From: Metarhizobium sp017305935
GTDB lineage: Bacteria > Pseudomonadota > Alphaproteobacteria > Rhizobiales > Rhizobiaceae
Direction of reading: 5' to 3'
Length of the DNA stretch: 64,000 nt
NCBI RefSeq assembly: GCF_029601685.1
Contig: NZ_JARRIR010000001.1
Location: forward strand, 682,001 to 746,000
Below the pieces are notes generated by a model, which had not been told where the DNA came from, did no database searches, and saw only the letters and a list, made by a program, of their open reading frames with translations. Shown here in pieces: positions 59,712 to 64,000 of this stretch (positions are counted from its first letter, which is position 1; each line of letters starts with the position of its first letter). The position numbers and the translations under genes were made by a program.

Positions 59712-60683
59712 TCAACGCTCCTTCGTATAGGGGACACCGCCGGCCTTGGGCGGACGGGCAACGCCGATGAAGCCGGCCAGCAGCACGCAGGTCAGCACAT
59801 AGGGCAGCGCCTGGAAGATTTGTACCGGCACCTCGCCGATTCCCGGAATGGCCTTGCCCTGCATGAAATTGGCGAAGGCATCGAGGAAGCCGAACAACAG
59901 GCAGGCAAACATCACCGGCACCGGCTTCCACTTGGCGAAGATCAGCGCGGCCAGCGCGATATAGCCCTTGCCGGCCGACATGTCCTTGATGAAGGCCGCC
60001 GATTGCGCCACCGCCAGATAGGTGCCGGAAAAGCCACAGAGAATGCCGGCGCAGATGACGGCGCGATAGCGCAGCCAGGTGACCGAGATGCCGGCCGTAT
60101 CCACCGCGCCCGGATTTTCACCGACGGCGCGCAGGCGCAGGCCGAAACGGGTGCGATAGAGAATCCACCAGGAGATCGGCACGGCCAGGAAAGCCATGTA
60201 GGTGAGGATATTGTTGCCGGAGATGACGTTGGCATAGAGCGGCCCGACGACCGGCACGCCGCGCAGCGCGTCGGCGCCGGGCAGGATGATCGGCGAGAAG
60301 CGCCCGTCCGGCGGCAGTTGCGGCGTGCGCCCGCCCTGCCCGAACCAGGCCTGGCCCAGGACGATGGTTAGACCCGCCACGAAAAAATTGATAGCGACGC
60401 CCGAGACGATCTGGTTGCCGCGATTGGTGATCGAGGCAAATCCGTGCAGGATCGAGAAGGCGACGGAAACGCCGATGCCGGCGAGCAGCCCCAGCCAGGG
60501 CGAGCCGGTGACATAAGCCGCGCAGGCCGCCGCGAAGGCAGCCGCCAGCATCTTGCCTTCCAGCCCGATGTCGAAGACACCGGCGCGTTCGGAAAACAGG
60601 CCGGCCAGCGCCGTGAACACCAAGGGCACAGAAAGGCGGATGGTGGAGCCGAGAATGCTGACGAGAATATCGAACAAATCCAT
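59712..60683 (-). CDS. nucleoside-type ABC transporter permease
   Basis: Inner-membrane permease (BPD_transp_2 family), 323 aa, 8-10 hydrophobic helices. The typical start is LVSILGSTIRLSVPLVFTAL followed by GLFSERAGVFDIGLEGKMLA, the EAA-like segment of the second permease in BMP-dependent nucleoside importers. Four bases separate it from the first permease gene. With the ATPase and BMP-type binding protein it forms a complete importer. Confidence 0.88.
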   Translation of the reverse strand: MDLFDILVSILGSTIRLSVPLVFTALAGLFSERAGVFDIGLEGKMLAAAFAAACAAYVTGSPWLGLLAGIGVSVAFSILHGFASITNRGNQIVSGVAINFFVAGLTIVLGQAWFGQGGRTPQLPPDGRFSPIILPGADALRGVPVVGPLYANVISGNNILTYMAFLAVPISWWILYRTRFGLRLRAVGENPGAVDTAGISVTWLRYRAVICAGILCGFSGTYLAVAQSAAFIKDMSAGKGYIALAALIFAKWKPVPVMFACLLFGFLDAFANFMQGKAIPGIGEVPVQIFQALPYVLTCVLLAGFIGVARPPKAGGVPYTKER

Positions 60684-60687
60684 CGTC

Positions 60688-61797
60688 TCAAACTCCCCGC
60701 TTGGCCATGGAATAATAGAGCCGCGCCAAAGCCGGACGGCACATATATTCGAGCGCGCCGGCGAACAGAATGACGAGGCCCTGGATGACGACGATCATCT
60801 CGCGGGTTATGTTGGGCATTTCGAAGGATACCCAGTCGCCGCCCTGATAGAGGATGCCGAACAGGATGGCGGCCAGGACGATGCCGGCGGGATGGTTTCG
60901 GCCCATCAGCGACACGGCGATGCCGACGAAGCCGGCGCCGCCGACGAATTCCACCTGCAGGCGGGCGGACGCGCCGAGCACCGGGTTCAGCGCCATCATG
61001 CCGGCGAGACCGCCGGAGATCAGCATGGCGATGATGACGGTGCGCGAATAGGGAATGCCGGCATAGACGGCGGCCGTCGGGCTGATGCCGAGCGTGCGCA
61101 TCTCGTAGCCGAGCTTGGTGCGCCAGACGAGCAGCCAGACGACAAGACACATGGCAAGCGCGATCAGGAACGAGACGTTGAAGGGCGCAGGTCCCAGCTT
61201 CAGCCCGAACAGCGCCATCAGCCAGTCGAGCTTCGGCAATTGCCCGCCTTCGAGGAAGGTGCGGGTTTCCGGCGCCATCTTGCCGGGCACGATCAGCACG
61301 TTGACCAGCAGATAGACCATCAGCGCCGCGCCGATGAAATTGAACATGATGGTGGTGATGACAATATGGCTGCCGCGCTTGGCCTGCAGGAAGGCCGGGA
61401 TGAAGGCCCAGGCCGCGCCGAAGATCGCAGCCCCCGCGATCGCGAAGGGCATGGTGACATACCAGGGTACGTAACGATCCAGCGCCAGCGCAACGAGTGC
61501 GGCGCCGAGCCCGCCGATATAGGCCTGGCCTTCCGAGCCGATGTTGAACAGGCCGGCATGGATGGCGACCGCCACCGAAAGCCCGGTGAAGATGAAGTTG
61601 GTGGCGTAATACAGCGTGAAGCCGATGCCTTCGCCGCTACCAAGCGCGCCTTCCAGCATCAGCGCCAGCGCATCGAACGGATTTTCGCCGATAAACCAGA
61701 CCACCAACCCGGAAAAGAAGAAGGCCAGCACGAGGTTGATCAGCGGGATGAGGCCGTAGGTGATCCAGCCCGGCAAGGGAAGTGAAGCGGTATTCAT
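60688..61797 (-). CDS. nucleoside-type ABC transporter permease (larger subunit)
   Basis: BPD_transp_2 permease of 369 aa, with long N-terminal helix (YGLIPLINLVLAFFFSGLVV), the conserved GLFNIGSEGQAYIGGLGAAL and further helices to IVVIQGLVILFAGALEYMCR. I start at MNTASLPLPGW, which has GAGG 5 nt upstream and lies 7 bp after the ATPase stop. It pairs with the following smaller permease. Confidence 0.87.
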   Translation of the reverse strand: MNTASLPLPGWITYGLIPLINLVLAFFFSGLVVWFIGENPFDALALMLEGALGSGEGIGFTLYYATNFIFTGLSVAVAIHAGLFNIGSEGQAYIGGLGAALVALALDRYVPWYVTMPFAIAGAAIFGAAWAFIPAFLQAKRGSHIVITTIMFNFIGAALMVYLLVNVLIVPGKMAPETRTFLEGGQLPKLDWLMALFGLKLGPAPFNVSFLIALAMCLVVWLLVWRTKLGYEMRTLGISPTAAVYAGIPYSRTVIIAMLISGGLAGMMALNPVLGASARLQVEFVGGAGFVGIAVSLMGRNHPAGIVLAAILFGILYQGGDWVSFEMPNITREMIVVIQGLVILFAGALEYMCRPALARLYYSMAKRGV

Positions 61798-61804
61798 CGG
61801 GGCC

Positions 61805-63328
61805 TCATGCGGCAATGCCGGCCATCATCAGGCCGAGGGTCTGTTCACCGGCATCGGCCGTCTTCTCGCCGACGATCTGGCCGGCGAACATGACGAGGAT
61901 ACGGTCGGAAAGGGCGCGGATTTCATCCAGCTCGACGGAGACGAGGAGCTGCGCCTTGCCGGCATCGCGCATGTCGATGATACGGCGGTGAATGAATTCG
62001 ATAGCGCCGATATCGACGCCGCGGGTCGGCTGGCCGATCAGCAGCAGCTTGGGATCGCGCTCGATCTCGCGGGCGACGACGATCTTCTGCTGGTTGCCGC
62101 CGGAAAAATTCGCCGTCTTCAGCCGTGGGTTCGGCGGGCGGATATCGTATTTCTCGATCTTGTCGACCGCATCCTTGCGGATCGCGTCGAGATCGAGGAA
62201 CATTCCGCCATATTTCGGGTCGCGATGGTAGCCGAGGATGGCGTTCTCGTATTCCTCGAACCTGAGAACGAGACCCATATGGTGGCGATCCTCGGGGATA
62301 TGCGCCAGACCAAGGTCGCGCAGGCGCGCCGGGTCGGCACGGCCGATGGGAATGCCGTCGATGAGGATCTCGCCGGAGGTCGGAGGCCGGATGCCGGAAA
62401 TCGCCTCCAGCAGTTCCGACTGGCCGTTGCCGGCCACGCCGGCGATGCCGACGATCTCGCCGGCGCGCACGTCGAAGGAGACGTTGTCGACCATGGTGAC
62501 GCCGCGTCCGTCCTTGACCGTCAGGTTCTTCACCGACAGCACGACGGCGCCGGGATTGGCCGCGCCCTTTTCGACGCGCAGCAGCACGCGGCGGCCGACC
62601 ATCAGCTCGGCCAATTCCTCGACCGTGGTTTCCGAGGTCTTGCGGGTCGCCACCATCTCGCCGCGGCGCATGACCGACACCGTATCGGTGATCGCCATGA
62701 TCTCGCGCAGCTTGTGGGTGATCAGAATGACGGTCTTGCCCTGATCGCGCAGCACCTTGAGAATACGAAACAGGTGATCGGCCTCGGCCGGGGTCAGCAC
62801 GCCGGTCGGCTCGTCGAGGATCAGGATCTCGGCGCCGCGATACATGGCTTTAAGGATCTCGACGCGCTGTTGCAGGCCGACGGCCAGTTCCTCGACCACC
62901 GCATCCGGATCGACTTCGAGGCCGTAATCACTCGCCAGCCGCTTGAGTTCGCCGCGCGCCCTGGTCACGCCGCCCTTCAGCAGCATGCCGCCTTCGGCGC
63001 CGAGCATCAGGTTTTCGAGCACGGTGAAATTTTCGACCAGCATGAAATGCTGGTGGACCATGCCGATGCCGGCGGCAATCGCCGCCTGGCTGTCACGGAT
63101 GGCGACCGGCTTGCCGTCGATGCGGATTTCGCCGCTGTCGGCGTGATAGAAGCCGTAGAGGATCGACATCAAAGTCGACTTGCCGGCGCCGTTCTCGCCG
63201 ATGATGCCATGGATCGAGCCCTTGGCGACGGAGAGATTGATATTCTTGTTGGCATGAACGGCACCGAATTTCTTGTCGATACCGACAAGCTCGATTGCGG
63301 CGCGTTCGTTTGCGGGCGCTTGGCTCAC
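61805..63328 (-). CDS. nucleoside-type ABC transporter ATP-binding protein (two ATPase domains)
   Basis: 507-residue duplicated ATPase of the sugar/nucleoside importer class. The first half has Walker A GENGAGKSTLMSILYG, Q-loop GMVHQHFMLVENFTVLEN and ILILDEPTGVLTPAEAD. The second half has the degenerate Walker A GVAGNGQSELLEAISG, signature NFSGGNQQKIVVAREIE and LLLIGQPTRGVDIGAIE. The GTG start at 63328 follows GGAG with 9-nt spacing; an ATG further upstream lies within the terminator region. It is in the operon behind the binding-protein gene. Confidence 0.9.
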   Translation of the reverse strand: MSQAPANERAAIELVGIDKKFGAVHANKNINLSVAKGSIHGIIGENGAGKSTLMSILYGFYHADSGEIRIDGKPVAIRDSQAAIAAGIGMVHQHFMLVENFTVLENLMLGAEGGMLLKGGVTRARGELKRLASDYGLEVDPDAVVEELAVGLQQRVEILKAMYRGAEILILDEPTGVLTPAEADHLFRILKVLRDQGKTVILITHKLREIMAITDTVSVMRRGEMVATRKTSETTVEELAELMVGRRVLLRVEKGAANPGAVVLSVKNLTVKDGRGVTMVDNVSFDVRAGEIVGIAGVAGNGQSELLEAISGIRPPTSGEILIDGIPIGRADPARLRDLGLAHIPEDRHHMGLVLRFEEYENAILGYHRDPKYGGMFLDLDAIRKDAVDKIEKYDIRPPNPRLKTANFSGGNQQKIVVAREIERDPKLLLIGQPTRGVDIGAIEFIHRRIIDMRDAGKAQLLVSVELDEIRALSDRILVMFAGQIVGEKTADAGEQTLGLMMAGIAA

Positions 63329-63445
63329 GTTTGGCGGCTCCAGAAGCGGATCGCGGCCCTTGCTCGGCGATACAGCCGGCACGCGGCGGAGCAAGCCTGG
63401 CGCGTGGGGCCTCGACCGGACGGCAATACGATCCCGGCAGATACG

Positions 63446-63482
63446 AAAAGGGCGTGCGGCGGACAGATTCCGCCCCACGCCC
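63446..63482 (-). terminator. attenuating terminator after the binding-protein gene
   Basis: On the minus strand a 13-bp stem with one mismatch (GGGCGTGGGGCGG and CCGCCGCACGCCC, 7-nt loop) runs into TTTTCG, 12 nt after the binding-protein stop. Such a stem lets the binding protein be made in excess of the membrane subunits. Confidence 0.8.
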
Positions 63483-63494
63483 GTCAAAGACCTG

Positions 63495-64000
63495 TCACTT
63501 CGGGCAGGAATTGTCGCTCATGTAATCGTGAACCTTGACCGTGCCGGCAATGATATCGGCCTTGGCCTTGTCGACCGCCTTCTCGATTTCGGGCGTGATC
63601 ACCGGCTTGTTGTTTTCGTCCAGCGCCCAGCCCACGCCATCTTCCTTGACGCCGAGCGCCTGGACGCCACCGGTGAACTTGTCGTCCTTGGCATCCTTGA
63701 AGGCGTTGTAAACCGCGAGATCGACACGCTTGACCATCGAGGTCAGGACCGAGCCCGGATGCAGGTAGTTCTGGTTGGAATCGACGCCGATCGAGAACTT
63801 CTTGTTGTCGGCGGCCGTCTGCAGCACGCCGAGGCCAGTCGCGCCGGCTGCCGCATAGATGACATCGGCGCCCTGGTCGATCTGGTTCTTGGTCAGTTCG
63901 CCACCGCGGACGGGATCGTTCCAGGCGGCACCCGTGGTGCCGGTCATGTTCTGGAAGACCTCGATCTTGGGGTTGGCCGCGCGCGCGCCCTGCTCGTAGC
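63495..64000 (-). CDS. BMP-family ABC transporter substrate-binding protein (partial, N-terminus off the right edge)
   Basis: C-terminal 168 or so residues of a basic-membrane-protein (BmpA/PnrA-like) nucleoside-binding lipoprotein. The visible part shows YEQGARAANPKIEVFQNMTG, AAWNDPVRGGELTKNQIDQG and ADVIYAAAGATGLGVLQ, FSIGVDSNQNYLHPGSVLTS and ends YMSDNSCPK. Ligand type (purine or pyrimidine nucleosides) is inferred from the salvage genes downstream. The signal peptide and N-lobe are not in the window. Confidence 0.9.
   Translation of the reverse strand, partial: YEQGARAANPKIEVFQNMTGTTGAAWNDPVRGGELTKNQIDQGADVIYAAAGATGLGVLQTAADNKKFSIGVDSNQNYLHPGSVLTSMVKRVDLAVYNAFKDAKDDKFTGGVQALGVKEDGVGWALDENNKPVITPEIEKAVDKAKADIIAGTVKVHDYMSDNSCPK

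Noticed and set aside
61760..63538. Long plus-strand open frame opposite the ABC ATPase
   Set aside because: Antisense shadow of a gene with intact Walker motifs; no supporting motif or ribosome-binding site.

Overview
The window is a GC-rich chromosomal segment of an alphaproteobacterium, most likely a member of the Rhizobiaceae. Supporting this are dnaA next to rpsT, the neighbourhood lptC-lptA-lptB-rpoN-hpf-ptsN, grpE-hrcA divergent from rph-rdgB-hemW, CtrA-like and GANTC (CcrM) sites, and short intergenic palindromes of rhizobial type. I found no tRNA, rRNA, CRISPR array, prophage or transposase gene. A run of 66 N at 43904-43969 is an in-frame gap inside cpaF.

Layout. 1-4146: two RNA methyltransferase genes, a CoxG-like protein, LapA, ihfB and sppA. 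4356-9486: LPS transport genes lptCAB, sigma-54, ribosome hibernation factor and EIIA-Ntr. 9575-16281: grpE-hrcA, rph, a VOC protein, rdgB-hemW and dnaA. An 871-bp dnaA upstream region follows, with six GANTC sites in 158 bp. 17153-21008: rpsT, mutM, ubiE and ubiB.

21018-29511 is the most notable region. A LysR-type regulator with two N-terminal helix-turn-helix domains is divergent from five genes. These encode a histidine-ammonia-lyase homologue lacking the Ala-Ser-Gly MIO triad, a dihydropyrimidinase/hydantoinase-like enzyme, an M20 N-carbamoyl-amino-acid hydrolase, a DUF917 protein, and a urocanase homologue whose signature cysteine is alanine. The combination matches the five-step ergothioneine catabolic pathway (ergothionase, thiourocanate hydratase, thiohydantoin desulfurisation, hydantoinase, carbamoylase), predicted to release trimethylamine, sulfide, CO2 and ammonia and to yield glutamate. 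Two roughly 140-bp elements with inverted ends flank the urocanase homologue.

29698-39659: two VOC proteins, a class V PLP enzyme, coaBC, a YjbR-like protein, an EgtC/YafJ-like amidotransferase, a DUF3237 protein, otsA, a small exported protein, an NlpC/P60 hydrolase and an M17 aminopeptidase. 39788-52581: a Tad/Flp pilus locus (tadD, tadC, tadB, cpaF, cpaE, cpaD, cpaC, cpaB, cpaA, a 59-aa Flp pilin, a secretin-N-domain protein and two TadE-like pseudopilins). It is interrupted by one LysE-type exporter and has CtrA-like sites at its promoters. 52682-64000: nucleoside uptake and salvage, with deoB-add-upp on one strand and, on the other, a BMP-type ABC importer followed by cdd, purine nucleoside phosphorylase, deoC and deoA. 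The two sets converge around a small retropepsin-like protein gene.
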